Source of the DNA: Botrytis cinerea B05.10
Taxonomy: Eukaryota; Ascomycota; Leotiomycetes; Helotiales; Sclerotiniaceae
Assembly: GCF_000143535.2 (NCBI RefSeq)
Contig: NC_037311.1
Location: 992,001 to 1,056,000 of the forward strand
Length of the DNA: 64,000 nt
Reading direction: 5' to 3'
This document shows, piece by piece, positions 34,634 to 46,710 of the stretch. The notes under the pieces were generated by a model, which was not told the origin of the DNA, searched no databases, and saw nothing but the letters and a program-made list of their open reading frames with translations. A program made the position numbers and the translations under genes. The first letter of the stretch is position 1; each line of letters opens with the position of its first letter.

Positions 34634-35210
34634 TCAGTTAAAAGCACCAGTCTGGGGATCAGCAACCATTCCTGGCTGAGGTTGATAGCCCTTTGCACCG
34701 GCGTTCTTCTCGAGGAGAATGTAGTCCAATTCCTTGCTTGTTTGCATCAATTCGCAGCAAGCACAACAGCAGGATCCCATGCAGCCGGTACAGGCGTTTC
34801 CTTCGAGACCTTGGGATTGTGTTAATTTTGATTTCTTGGTTGGAGGGTGGGAATGGGAGAGGAGAGCTATGAGTGAAGTGTGATATGCGAATAAGAAGGT
34901 ACTAACCATGTTGCTGCTGCATCTTTTGACGATCAAGCATTTGCAATATGAATGAGAATCCTCCGATGGTAGCAAGACTGTACCAACCGCAGCACCAGCC
35001 ATTACATGTCGAATAATCATCATCATTCCCGTGTTCAATACGGTGATGGTTGCGACCGGAGACGAAACAAGGGCAGCAGCATGTTTTGATGCCTAGAATG
35101 GGTTGTTAGTATGTAGACTTGGAATGGTACTTGGAATTGAGATTGGGAAACGTACAAAGATCGAATGGGGAGCAGCAAGCCCAGAAAGAGTTCTTGTATG
35201 CGGTAGGCAT
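34634..35210 (-). CDS. PLAC8-family cysteine-rich protein
   Basis: Three exons join in phase: 35156-35210, 34907-35092, 34634-34809, giving 138 aa. The first exon encodes MPTAYKNSFWACCSPFDLC and runs across the junction into IKTCCCPCFVSGRNHHRIEH. The last exon encodes GLEGNACTGCMGSCCCACCELMQTSKELD, the Cys-rich core of the family (CCCPC ... CC.CC...Q..RE/KE). The middle hydrophobic part (GWYSLATIGGFSFILQMLDRQ) could be a membrane segment. The C-terminus is a soluble tail with YQPQPG. Family members include placenta-specific 8 and plant cadmium-resistance/cell-number regulator proteins, associated with membranes and metal or calcium handling. The fungal role is unknown. The gene is convergent with the TLC-domain gene. 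Confidence 0.85.
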
Positions 35211-37131
35211 GGTGGTAATGGGAGAGTTGTGATGTGGAGGTTGTATTAAAAGTTGTACGTAAAGTTATAGAAGAAATATCAACGAGCGATTGATAGAGAA
35301 AGAGAAGTTTATGTACTGCGAAGAAATTGTCTGGAGGGATTGAAAAAAAATCGAAGATGGAGGATCACAGGTCATATTTGAAGTCATCTATACATTCCCA
35401 TACAAGCATTACGCGAAGGATTCACTTCCATATACAATATGGCTGATGCACTGGACCTCACAATCAGAGCAAAAGAAAATGTCCACCAGATTACTATACC
35501 TATCTCATACAAGGGCGGAGTTATAAAAAGAATATAACTAACAGTTAGAAAGGTGTATTAAGGCTGAAAAGCAATGCCTCGTTCTCATTTCAGGGAGAGA
35601 CGGTAGCGGGGGCTGAGATTGGTGCATATAGCGAAGGAGCGAAGGATCGAGGGTCCAATCATTTATTGGGGTTGCTTTTGAATATTATGAGCCCCTGATT
35701 ATTGTACTCGGCTTCCTGCTTGAAGGATGGACCAGAAAAGAAATGTTTGTGAGATTGTAATAAGTTTTTTACTCATTGTCGTACTTGGAAATGCCACACT
35801 GTGTGTATTTGCACTGGACGATAGATAGCTCTGATTAGATGGTTGGCAGGGAGAGACGACAACATGCTACTCTCCACTTTGTGCTTACTGCACACTGCAC
35901 ACTGAACACTGCACACTGCACACGGCACAGTGCCACAAAAACTGATAAAAGTATGCAAGAGAGAGTTATTGACGTGAAAGGCGGAGGGTGACAGACATTC
36001 ACCAGTTAGGAAACCTCAGCCTCATGTCAAACCTAAGAATACCTCCCTGCTGCTAGGTGTGTGTAGGATAGGGATTCGATGGTAAGCGAGGTAAGCTGAC
36101 TATTTGATATTGTGGGAAGAACAAAGTAATCACTTTACATGTAAGATGAAATGACATTCAAGCTGTTTCGAACGTGCCTTATTGTTCCTGGCAGGATTGT
36201 CTGTTCGGTATACGGCTAGAGGAGTTGGTAGGTTTAGATTCGAGGAGGTGAGAGGAAGACACAGGGTAGAGTACAAATGTTGCATTAGATATCGTGTTGT
36301 GAATTAGTTGCCTATGAATACCTATATACCGCTCTTTGGTGCTCTTCAATTTATGTTTTCGAGTTGAATACCTTCAGCATGAAATACAGCGCATGTTAAT
36401 ACTCTCCATGGGCGAAAAGTCCATTGGCGTTCACGTACTAGGTAGGGCTCAAAATCGATTATGTCAAATGACATTTGGTGCCAACACCATATATATGGCC
36501 GACAGCTCACCAAGATCGTACCGTCACATCAATGAGACGACCACTGCGCTTTGCAACCAACATGTTTGCTTCGAGATCACATCGTAAGATTCTCAATATC
36601 GAACATTACCTGGCCTGGCTGGGTAGGTGTTGTTTGTTTATTTGAAAATATGAGTAACGTGACTGGCATGAAATGATTGAATCACAAGGCAAGGCTACTA
36701 CTTACTTATCCGGACCCCTGTCTACCCTGGTCCAACCCGGAAATTGTGGGGAAAACTTTATGTCCATCCATCGTCAATTTGAGCATATGAATATTATGAT
36801 GATGTTGCATTTGCTCGACAAGATCTTGATAAAAGAGCAATTTCTTTTAACATGATTTGAGCAAGTTCGATAAGATATCCCAAAATATTATTCCAATTTT
36901 CTTGCAGGCTCCGTTTCTGGGCTACTCATCGGAAAACATCAAATACTCGATTTTGGGAAATTAGGTGCTATTGTTGGATTGTGCCTAAATATGACCATAT
37001 TGCCGACCTCGGCTGCTCCTTTTAACTCTTCAAAAGACATCATTGATTTAGTTTAATGGTGTAGAGTGTCAACATATCAATCAATTGTGCTTGAATTGTC
37101 TCTTGGGCTTCGAAGAACTTGACGGTGGACC
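35211..37131. other. Long intergenic region with a short simple repeat
   Basis: Nearly 2 kb without a supported gene. At about 35885-35935 there is a CACTGCACA-type simple repeat. Frames such as 36336-36587 have no recognisable protein character or splice partners. The last part is presumably the promoter of the phosphatase. Confidence 0.5.
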
Positions 37132-38984
37132 ATGGGAAGAATGAAACCAATGGCTCGGGGCCCATGGTCCTTGGCAGATTCGTATGGTATGTTTGTTAAT
37201 TGCTGTTCTGTGTAATTCCCAACCACAACATCTAACCTGCATCTACAGACTTCATATCCACCTTCCTCAACAGATCCATAGCCCGCAGATGCCCTTCGAC
37301 CACGAGCCGTAGTTCTGTCACACAAGCTGGAAGACTGGCATTCAGCACGTCACACTCATCTCCCAGGCATCGTATGAAAATTCGCAGATCAGGCAAACAA
37401 GCAGGCCTGCATCAGGAAGGACAGAACAGATGGTTTCACGACTACTTCACAACGCATCTTCCCTCTTCATCTCTTCATCCTGATTCCCGGTCGAGTGGCC
37501 CGCACCACAAATTGCCAAGATCGGCATCAACACCACATACTCCCGGCTCAGGACCTTCTCCAGCTGCCGCCCCACCAACTATTGGAACGTCTAGAGAACT
37601 TACAGTTGTGCGAATACCTCTACGAAGCGCGAAACATCATTTTGGAGTTTCTGTTTCCCGCGGTACGAGGCCATACAATGAAGATGCATACCAGGCAGGA
37701 ACAATAGAGATCCCAGCATTTGCAAAGCGGGCTCCTATAAGTCTAAGTCGCTCGAATTCCAAAAGCATCTCAAGCGGTGGTACATCGGCGGATGGTGCAA
37801 GCGGAGATCCGCAAGTTTTCTATTTTGGAGTGTTTGATGGACATGGGGGAAACGAGTGTAGTGATTTTTTAAGGGAGGAGCTACACAAATATATCGAGAC
37901 GACAGCAGAAACATTTAAGCTTCCTTCAAGTTTAGACAAGAAGGTGAAAGTTCCCGGTTCGGGGACTTCTGTGGCAAGCAAGGAAGGGCAGGATGATGGA
38001 TCAGGGACACCGATTTCTCAGCAAATTTCTAATAAAATCAAAGCAATTGAGTTGGAAAAATCACTTGTTTCAGATTGGAAAATAACAGTTGGTGGATATT
38101 TTCGCCGCTTTAAACCGGAATATTTCGATCTTCTTGATTCTATGGAAGGAGAGCCAATACGGAAACCTGTTTCCATCGAGGCGGCCCTAATGTATGCTTT
38201 CTTGAAGGCAGATTTAGATTTTATATCAGCACAAGCCCGAAAACCTAGCCCGGATGATAACAACACCGACTCGCCTTTAAATGCGGATGAAATCTTAGGA
38301 GAGCCAGCGCGTTATTCCTCTCCACATCGCATTGGAGGCCCGACGCGCTTTGTTGGCGGCTCAACTGCTTCAGTTGCTATGATATCTACCCCAACACCGA
38401 CTCCTTTCTGGCACCCATCCTCTCCTTCGACATTGATGGTCGCCCACGTTGGTGACACTCGTATAATACTTTGTGAGACTTTGACCGGGTTAGCCAAACC
38501 TGTGACAACCAATCATCATCCAAGTTCCCCAGTTGAAGGAGGAAGACTCAGAAGATATGCTGCGACATTTGTCACAGATTCATTTGGTGAAGAGCGCATG
38601 TCTGGATTGGCTAATACAAGAGCATTCGGTGATATGCGTTCCAAGCGCATAGGCGTCTCTGCCGAGCCGGAAATTAGACGTGTAGAGATATCTCCAGCTG
38701 AATACAGCTTTTTGGTCTTGGTTTCCGACGGTGTTAGTGGCACATTGAGTGACCAAGAAATTGTGGATGTTGTGAAAGAGGCTAAGACGCCAGAACAAGG
38801 GGCGAGAGATATTGTTAGTTTTTCCACAGAAGTGAGTAAAGAAGGAGATAATGCAACGTGCTTGGTTGTTAGGCTTGGAGGCTGGGAGAGAAGAATTGAA
38901 GGTGGAATGGGAAGTATGGGCACTAAGGAGGTTAGAGATTACAAAAAGGGTGACGCGATGGATCCTAGGAGAGCTAGAACCTAG
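37132..38984 (+). CDS. PP2C-type protein phosphatase, mitochondrial Ptc6-like
   Basis: Main exon 37249-38984. Its frame stays open upstream of the first in-exon ATG (37374) to a CTACAG acceptor. A donor GTATGT at 37187 joins it in phase to an exon starting ATG at 37132 (context ACCATGG) or 37141. From 37132 the protein is 596 aa. The added N-terminus (FLNRSIARRCPSTTSRSS, then GRLAFSTSHSSPRHR) is basic, Ser/Arg-rich and free of acidic residues, as in a matrix-targeting region. PP2C metal and phosphate motifs are present: RPYNEDA, FGVFDGHGG (about 215), VAHVGDTR (about 419), LVSDGV and EGDNATCLVV. Family members dephosphorylate Ser/Thr with Mn/Mg. Ptc6 in yeast acts in mitochondria on pyruvate dehydrogenase and in mitophagy; that role is inferred here. 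Serine-rich inserts separate the motifs. Confidence 0.85.
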
Positions 38985-39220
38985 GGTCAATAGTACATGG
39001 GAACATATAGCCTGTATAGCTAGAGCTAGGAATAGTATATATTTAACATGTAACCGTCGCAAGTAACTTGCGATGAACTTTGAGTTACTCTCAACAGACT
39101 TTAGACGTGAAAGATGTGCGAGTACTGTACCCAATCCGGTCCCTTAAATTGGACTGGCCTATGACGTCATATTCACATGATGTGATTTCAATATCAGTTC
39201 TAAGCTTCGGGGATCAAAGC

Positions 39221-40410
39221 ATGTCAACAACTCATACAATCATGTCCTCAAAAGTCGATCCAGCCATATTAAAGGCTCTCTCTCTTGATCCTTCTTCAGC
39301 AACGATATCAAAGCATGGCGGCGGTGGATTCGCCAAAACATTCAGGATAAGTGGTACAGTTGATGGAAGGCAAAAGTTATTCTTTGTAAAGACTGGAGAG
39401 AAGGATAGTGAAGAGATGTTTACGGGTATGTATGAAAATTCCCTACTTTGTTTCTGTTCTCTGTGCCAAACTTCATAACTTCCAAATGATTCGATGCGTA
39501 TTTCAATCATCTGCTCACAATTCATCCAAGGAGAACACGCCTCTCTCAATGCGATCCACTCCATTGTTCCAAGCCTCTGTCCTCAATCCTATGCCCATGG
39601 ACCCCTGGAGTGCGGAGAAGGATTTTTCCTTGCGACAGATTTCTTGGATTTGAACCCACGAGATGCAAAATCTACACCTGGTTCGGGGGAATCTCTAGCG
39701 AGAAAACTGGCAAAGTTACATAGTGTGTCTGCACCGACTCCTGAAGGATATGAGCAACCGCAGTTTGGATTTACGGTTACGACGTGCTGTGGAGAGACGA
39801 AACAGGATAATAGTTTTAAGGGGAGTTGGGCGGAGTTCTATGGGGATAATAGGCTGAGGGGGATTGTCAAGGAGGCGGAGAGAAATAATGGGAAGAACGG
39901 GGAGTTGAGGAAGTTGGTAGAAGAGGTTGTGGAAGTTGTTGTGCCGAGATTGCTAGGGGATGGAAATCTGAGAGGGAGTGATGGACAGAAGATCAAACCG
40001 GTGGTTGTGCATGGAGATTTGTGGAGTGGGAATCACGGAACTGGACGGATTGGGGAAGGAGGGGTAGAGGAGGTGGTTTATGATTCGAGTGCTAGTTGGA
40101 GTCATGCGGAGTTTGAGGCGGGAATCATGAGGATGTTTGGAGGGTTTGGGAGTGCGTTTTGGAGGGAATATCATGAGGTTAGACCGAAGGATGAACCGCG
40201 AGAGGAGTGGGAGGATAGATGTTTGTTGTATGAATTGTGAGTATGGTGATTATTTAATTTGTGATTTGTGTGTTGGAATGGAACAAAGGTGCTGATTTGT
40301 GATCTAGGTATCATCATTTGAATCATTATGCGATGTTTGGGGGTGGATATAAGGGAGGTGCTGTGAACATCATGAGGAAACTTTTGAAGAAGTATGGAGA
40401 AGAAACTTGA
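39221..40410 (+). CDS. Fructosamine/ketosamine-3-kinase family protein
   Basis: Three exons join in phase: 39221-39425, 39531-40236, 40308-40410, giving 337 aa (an ATG at 39242 is an alternative start). Visible blocks are a glycine-rich ISKHGGGGFAKTFRISG, then KLFFVKTGEKDSEEMFTGEH, GFFLATDFLDL, LARKLAKLHSVS, the catalytic loop VVHGDLWSGN (about 226-235), YDSSASWSHAEFE and the C-terminal YHHLNHYAMFGGGYKGGAV. This order is that of the fructosamine kinase family, an aminoglycoside-phosphotransferase-like fold. The enzymes phosphorylate ketoamine adducts on glycated proteins or small amines so that they fall apart, a protein-repair reaction in the cytosol. The catalytic Asp of HGDLW is present. 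The start is 237 bases after the phosphatase stop on the same strand. Confidence 0.88.
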
Positions 40411-41439
40411 TACTACGAGTCAAATACATACTCAAGCAGTGATAATTTATTATCTAACTAAAAATATTTCACATATACTCTAAAGACTTCCAGAAAAATA
40501 TTTGACACCTTCAAAGAGATATAAAAGGGGTGTTTACTGAGAACCATGTAGCTGCATAGCAGTCGTAAAATTCCAGAGGAGAACGCGAGCATAGATAAAA
40601 TTTTGATCGAAGCAGGACTTGTTGTCGACATTTCTGTGTCTAAAGGGATGGACACTGAGAATGGGTTATTGGCCTATCGGTATTGAATATCAGGTGATAC
40701 TAACGGCGGACCGCCTTTGTTGCACTTTCTGCGCCGTAAACGACACGTTCAACACCCGTTTTTTGTCCGCTATGACATGTTTTATGAAGTAAATTCTAAA
40801 AGGCATCTTTTCTTATGTTGGAGCTTTCATAGCAGCTCAGATGTGAAAATCCTGACGTTCATACTTCTTACATATCTGTCGCACATCATTAATTGGCACG
40901 AAAAGAAGCGACCAACAAAACCTGATGCGACTTTCTACAAGAGGCAGGTAGTATTGCAATTTCCATTGGACAGTGATAAGAACCAAACTGCCGGGCCCCA
41001 AGTGATTCATTAGCTGCCAGGTACAAGCGAGAACTCTTCGCGTCTACCATGCTATCTATTCGCAGGAGAAAAAACAGGCGGAATTCAACCATTTCTACAA
41101 CATCTTTTATGATTCAATTACTTCCCTCCAATAATATGTGAAATAGACCTTCGAAATATTAAGTATGTAAACAATAAGCAGCTAATATTTCTTTTGGTCT
41201 CCTTGTATTTATATAAATCATTTGTGAATGATCTTTTATTCAATTAAGTTGGAAGATTTCAACAGAGAATTAAATGATCAAACTCCGCTTATTTCTTTAG
41301 CGAGCTTTGTGTGATCCCCTTTCGGATAAGCTTCAGATAGCAACTGACTAACTATAAACAAGCAACCAGTTGGACGCAGGACAATATGTATACTCTGTCA
41401 ACTGCCAATTTTATTAGTTTATTGTCACAACGGCGTGTT
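40411..41439. other. Intergenic region, no gene seen
   Basis: AT-rich with short frames (40458-40655, 40717-41013) of no recognisable character. It leads into the ABC-transporter relic. Confidence 0.45.
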
Positions 41440-42620
41440 CATTCACAGAGGAATTAGCATACGGGTCCGTCGTTCTTCAGCGTCGCAGACCTTTTGACTT
41501 CACTCTTCTTTCCGAGGAAATCTTTTTCACATTGCTCCCATCATGTCTCTTTTTAACCCTGGCCGCTATAAGAGTGTTTGCAATTCATAACAAGCCTTTC
41601 ATAGTTCGACGGGGGTACATTGTATTCCCTTAAGCTTGTCAGTCAAAGTCGTACGCATTTTACAAATCCTTCCGCATTTTGAAGCCGCGCTTGGATGCTT
41701 CTCTCGCGTAGAAGACTTTTTGCTGAAGTCAGAAGTCATTGACTCCAAAGTAATTATAGTTGATGCGACCAAGCACGGGAAGGATGACCACAAGACTGAA
41801 TGTGTAGGTGAGAAAGAAGTATTAAACCAAGAAAAGAAAAGTATCCGGTGAAGCCGAAAGATTGTTCACTATTAACCATGCGACATGCAAGCTTTGGCTG
41901 GGGCACTGAGTCAATTCTGCGCGATGTCAGTTTCGATATTGCTGCAGGTCAACACGTCGCCGTTACTGGTCCTGTCGGCTGCGGTAAGTCGCTCTTGCTA
42001 CAAGCAATACTTGGTGAAGTCAAACTTAAGGCTGAGAATTTACATGTTAAAAGCATAGGTATCGGATACTACAGCCAGAATCCGTGGCTAGAAAATGTTT
42101 ACGCACACAAAAATGTATTTAGAGGCGCGCTTAATGACAAATTATGATTGGATTTGGTTTCTGATAGTTGTGGTCTCGGCGGATTACTGGGTATAGAGAG
42201 TGCACACAAGACTGCTGGAAGTGGTGGAGCTAGAATAAGTGGTAGTGAGTCGCTCTATTGCATACATGAAACTTCGACTTATGAAATTCAGGCTCTGGTA
42301 CTTGCGATTGCAACTCGACCCGCAATATTGCTCCTGGATGATGTCTTCAGTGCTATGAATAAAACTACAAAGACTTCTATGCAAAAAAGTTGTTTGGGCG
42401 GAAAGGCATCTTGCGCGAGCAAGAAATTACAGTTATTCATGTTACTCAGGACCGTACGCAGGCCTGTTGACGAAACTTTTGTCATCTTTTAATCCTCTGT
42501 AGAACAATTCATAGAAGCTGCCGATATGGTTCCTCGGATAGAAAATACAGTAAACATTAGGCAGTTTCAGCCAGTGGCTGGTACAATTCAGGCTACGCTA
42601 CTAGACAAAACGGAGAGGGG
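41440..42620 (+). pseudogene. ABCC-type ABC transporter relic (TMD0 piece plus first nucleotide-binding domain)
   Basis: The left part reads PFDFTLLSEEIFFTLLPSCL...RRGYIVF, the N-terminal membrane region of fungal ABCC transporters, and stops in frame near 41630. Directly after, in another frame, comes ILPHFEAALGCFSRVEDFLL, the linker just before NBD1. The whole first six-helix domain between them is missing. NBD1 follows: ASFGWG...ILRDVSFDIAAGQ, Walker A GPVGCGKS (about 41970), Q-loop YSQNPWLEN, and a TGA stop after NDKL (about 42145). The signature region is damaged (ISGSESLYCIHETS instead of LSGGQ). Walker B, ILLLDDVFSAMN, is intact, and EQFIEAADMV marks the domain end. Nothing of the second half was found. 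Clearly non-functional. Confidence 0.8.
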
Positions 42621-42629
42621 GGGGGGGGG
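42617..42629 (+). repeat. G13 homopolymer
   Basis: Thirteen consecutive G just after the transporter relic. It could be slippage-prone, or its length could be a sequencing artefact. Confidence 0.85.
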
Positions 42630-42689
42630 ATCATTGCTACAGAGTCCAGCCCTGGTTCTCAATCCCGATCAAAAGGTAGTCGTACCGAC

Positions 42690-43250
42690 CCAACTAAAAT
42701 CGCAGACAAAAGGGTCTACCAAGCTTATCTCTTTTCTATTGGGCGTGTTCCACTGCTTATGGTGGTTGCAAGAGAGTATACCACCACGCCGGTTGATATC
42801 CCTCTAGCTGCTTATCAGAGGTTTCGCGAGTCCAAACAGCTTGTACCGCTTCTAGATGGGCAATTTGAGGTGTATTCAGGCCCAAAATTTGCTCCTAGTT
42901 CTTCGAAGGCTAAGAGCAGATTGAGTTCTTGCAGGGAAACTTCTTGTGATTGATGTTGGATGATTTGAAAATAACAAAAACCACTAGGTCTAATGGAGAT
43001 TGACATAGAAGTCAAAACAGCCAGAGTCAACTTTCTTGATATGCTCACGGCTCTCGGATGTGTCGACAACCACAAACTCATGGGATGTGCATATATGCAG
43101 GTGTGGTGACCAGAGCCGGCTCAGGAAGTACCTTCCATTGCCGCTACCGACCGAGAATATCGATACTTTGATACAGCTCTACGAGTATGGTGTCGATTCT
43201 CGGCCTTTCAAGGAGCTGACATGGTAGAAATGAGGCTATATTGGCTACCT
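42690..43250 (+). pseudogene. Unidentified protein-like remnants
   Basis: Fragments such as VDIPLAAYQRFRESKQLVPL continuing DGQFEVYSGPKFAP (42795-42900), and VNFLDMLTALGCVDNHKLMG (about 43030-43090), look protein-like. They fall in different frames with stops between them. I do not recognise a family. They may be the far end of the same decayed locus or of a neighbouring lost gene. Confidence 0.35.
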
Positions 43251-44043
43251 ATGTAGTGAATACTACTAAGGATCCAAGATTCCACGAAAGTGCAAAGCTC
43301 TCTTCGCAAGATGCTCGCACAGTAGTCCCAAACTGGGATAGAGTATAATGCACGTGTTGCCCAGGAGCTACTCTGTCACTTCAGCAGATTCAATATCACA
43401 CTCCAATATGGAAATGCTACCGTTTGGCTGTCTTCATTTCCATACACACATTTCATTGGTTGCGACGATATATCATCAACCACCATTTACTATCAACATC
43501 GACAGGATCACAGCCTTGTCATCTGATGATCGATAGAATTGGGTGGAAGTAGATATTTTGTTGTCAACTAATAAAGTTAAGTTTAGGAATAAACCATAGC
43601 AAGTGATTTTTTATTATCAGATATAAAAATTTATAAGACTTCATCATCTCAAACTCACCTAGGTATATATAGACAATAATCATAATAAATTTATATATAA
43701 GATAAATGAACCATTAATAATACATAAGGTTACGTTATAGAGGCAGGTAGGTAGGAGGCGTTGGGTGATTTTCCCATGGAATCTGGGGTCACTTAGCCGG
43801 GATTTATTTCTCGAGGACACTAAGGAATCTGGCATATCTTCAATCTACAACTCCCCCTCATCAACAAGATACTTCACGCCACACACCCTTCAAAGGCGTT
43901 CAATCTTAAGAAATTCACACAGAATCGCTGTCGCGTATGGCTATATAGCAATTTGATACCATTCACCTTGACATTGACGGTAGTAAAAAACGCGTTCTCT
44001 TCCCTTCGTCTGTTTACGCGTAGCATTCAATTTTGATTTCGAG
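43251..44043. other. Intergenic, promoter side of the CENP-C gene
   Basis: AT-rich around 43540-43740. No supported frame and no repeat recognised. Confidence 0.5.
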
Positions 44044-46177
44044 ATGGCGCCCGAACAATCCGCATCACCGCCAGGAAGGCGGAGAACAGGTGCAAATAGG
44101 GAGAATCAATATTTGTTCAACTTAGGAGTCAAGGGAAGGTTAGTGATTGATTGTTCATTTGTTTATATATTATTAAAATGGGACTAGGAAAACTGGTGTT
44201 GAACTACCGGATACTGGAATTCGCGATGCAAATGGCTTGGAGCCAATGGACGATTTATTCTCTCCCGATAAACCCGAAAGTGTTAAGACAGGCAGAAGCG
44301 CAAATGGACCGCGGAGAAACGCGCTGGAAGACGCGACAATATCTAGTGAGGAGGATATGGATATGGATGGAGAAAGTATGTCTACACAACCAGGAACGCG
44401 CGATTGGCAATATTGATTTTCTTCTAGATACAGCCCCAGAACCTACTGAAGTCTTGAATCAACGAAGACAAGATGCGCGAATGGCTCTGCCTATACCTAG
44501 ATCTAGGTCGCCTTTAAAAACACACCTACAGTCGCCAGCCCGCAGGCATCCATCATTCGGCATATCTTCCCCCGCCAAAGAAGCATCTAGTGAAGCCGAT
44601 AATACGGGCCCTGTCCGACGAAAGTTGGATTTCTCAGCCGAAGACGTGGCAGTCGAAACGAAACAGGCAACGAGTGCTCCAAATGGACGAGGAAAACCAG
44701 GACGCCCAGCACTAGGCAGTCTTACGAATGGCACTAGACTTTCACCTGGCAGACGTCCTCCGCAAACGTTGAACCAGAGTAGCGATGGTATGGAGAATCA
44801 AGATGAGAGTGCATTAGAGTTCGAGGATGATTCAAATCAATACAACGCTCCGGATGACGATGATGATGATGCTGCTGTCGATGCGCTCGAGGGAAACTCA
44901 GACTTGGTAGAAGAGTATGAGGAACAAGAAGAGGAAGAGGAGATCGAACAGGAGGACGAGCCAGAACCGCAACCTTCCCCGCCCAGAAAGGTGGCAAGTA
45001 AGAATAAAGGGAAAGGTAAAGTAATTGAGGAGCCAGAGCCAGAGGAAGTACCGGAACCAGAGCAGCCCGCGCCAAAGCGTAGAGGCAGGAAACCGAAGAA
45101 TACAGCTCGAATCGAACCTGTGGAGGAAGAAAGAGAGGAAATTAAAGAAAGACCTACAAAAAAAGCACGACGATCCGCAGAAGCTGTCGAAGCACCCGAA
45201 GCAACAAAGAAAAAACCTGGAAGACCTGGAAGACCGAGCAATGCCACAAAATCTACCACTGTACCTAAAGCAGCGGCGAAACCAAAAGGTCGACCAAAGA
45301 TGGCCCCAATACTTGAGGCGGGCTCGCCTCTAGTTCACCGTGGTCCCCCTATTCCTAGAAAAAATGGCCTCTATATTCTTCGACGCGAGACGACACTGGG
45401 TGGCACTGGTATGCTGCGAACAAGATCTGGCCGAAACTCAATGAAGCCTCTTGCGTTCTGGAAGGGTGAACACGTCGAATATGACGATGGCGGGGCGGTG
45501 CCAGATGGAACTCACGGTGCAAAGATTCTATTGCCTAGCATCAAGGAGGTTGTCCGTGTAGATGAAGTAGAGCAAGAAAAGCGCTCGAGATCGAAATATC
45601 AAAAATCCAGCAAAAGCAAATCGAAGAAAAGGGCGCGAGAGGAATTGGAAGAAGATTCGGAAACAGAGGAATGGGAATCCCAACCTGGTCGGGTTGAGGG
45701 TTCAGTACGAATATGGGACCCGGAAGATCAAGTTGGAGAAAATGCTGCAGAGAAAGTGGAAGAGGTCGCTTTTTCGTCAGCTGCAATTAAGACTCGTGAT
45801 ATTCCAAATGCTTCGTTCAAATTTGCTAAAACTCTCACGTTGCCCTTTTTCGGCTCAGGTATGGTCGACCTCGAACCTGGCGCTGTCAAGAAACCGAAAA
45901 ATTCGAGAAAAATGCAGATGGTGTTTTTCGTATTCTATGGCAGAGTTGAAGTTTCGGTCAACGAAACCACTTTCAGAATTGGCAAAGGTGGAATGTGGCA
46001 AGTTCCTCGAGGTAAGCATCAACTTGACTAAATATTCATCCACTCAGATACTAAGACAATGCAGGAAACTTTTATAGCATCACAAACGATTATGACAAGC
46101 CAGCGAGAATATTTTTCGCTCAAGGCTGTGAACTTGGAGATTCGGAAGGCGGCGCAGCTCCACCTGCAAGTCAATAA
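44044..46177 (+). CDS. Mif2/CENP-C inner kinetochore protein
   Basis: Four exons in phase: 44044-44138, 44188-44375, 44428-46011, 46065-46177, giving 659 aa. The N-terminus (MAPEQSASPPGRRRTGANRE, LGVKGRKTGVELPDTGIRD) is the Mif2 N-terminal block that contacts other inner-kinetochore proteins. A long acidic and proline-rich middle holds AT-hook-like cores (RRGRKPK, KKPGRPGRP, PKGRPK). The CENP-C motif is at about 424-445 (RTRSGRNSMKPLAFWKGEHV), the stretch that binds the CENP-A nucleosome. The C-terminal cupin (about 550-650: FVFYGRVEVSVNETTFRIGKGG, then FYSITNDYDKPARIFFAQG) mediates dimerisation. The long frame on the opposite strand is an artefact of Glu/Ser/Pro codon bias. Single-copy essential gene by analogy with yeast. 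Confidence 0.92.
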
Positions 46178-46710
46178 TGTACAAATAATGTAATTGGTGT
46201 TCACTTGTTTTCCCTCTCGTATTTTTACAACTTGTGCTTTCCTGTTGGTGGTACGATAAGGTGGAAAAATGGGCTCATGTTCTCACGCTTGGCTGGGGAG
46301 TTAACTGTTGAAGGGTTTTTGATGATACCATGCTTCTTATTCATCGATAGCATTTTCATATGGATATCAAGTGTGCACGTTGATATGTTCATCCTTTGGA
46401 GTATCTATGTAACGAATGAAGGGATTTTATCCAATTTAGAAACGTCTCACATAATAACTACCTCGTTTGTTCTATAATGACATCATGTTAGGGTAAATGT
46501 GAGATTAATGGGTGCATCGGGCGGTCGTAGGCTAAATCAATGTAAACCCATAAGCTGCGCACCGGGAGTTGTTCACTCGCCAACCCCTGTAGATTCATGA
46601 AATAAAGTAATGTACGCGAAATTGTCGCGAAACGCGTCTTCCTCAGATTCCCAATCGGAAGAAGGTCAAAAATTGACAAAGTTTTGCAACTCACCAGAAA
46701 CAATTCAGAT
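46178..46710. other. Intergenic, no gene seen
   Basis: Short gap between two plus-strand genes: terminator of CENP-C, then promoter of the RNase H2 gene. The frame at 46205-46477 is unsupported. Confidence 0.5.

Noticed and set aside
41848..42492. A functional small ABC ATPase
   Set aside because: An in-frame stop, a damaged signature motif and loss of the membrane domain show a pseudogene.
44459..45786. Long minus-strand open frames opposite the CENP-C gene (for example 44837-45259)
   Set aside because: They are Ser/Gly-rich mirror frames of Glu/Pro/Lys codons, and the plus strand has clear CENP-C motifs.
46684..46710. RNase H2A start at 46684
   Set aside because: That codon is TTG; the ATG at 46711 is the plausible start.
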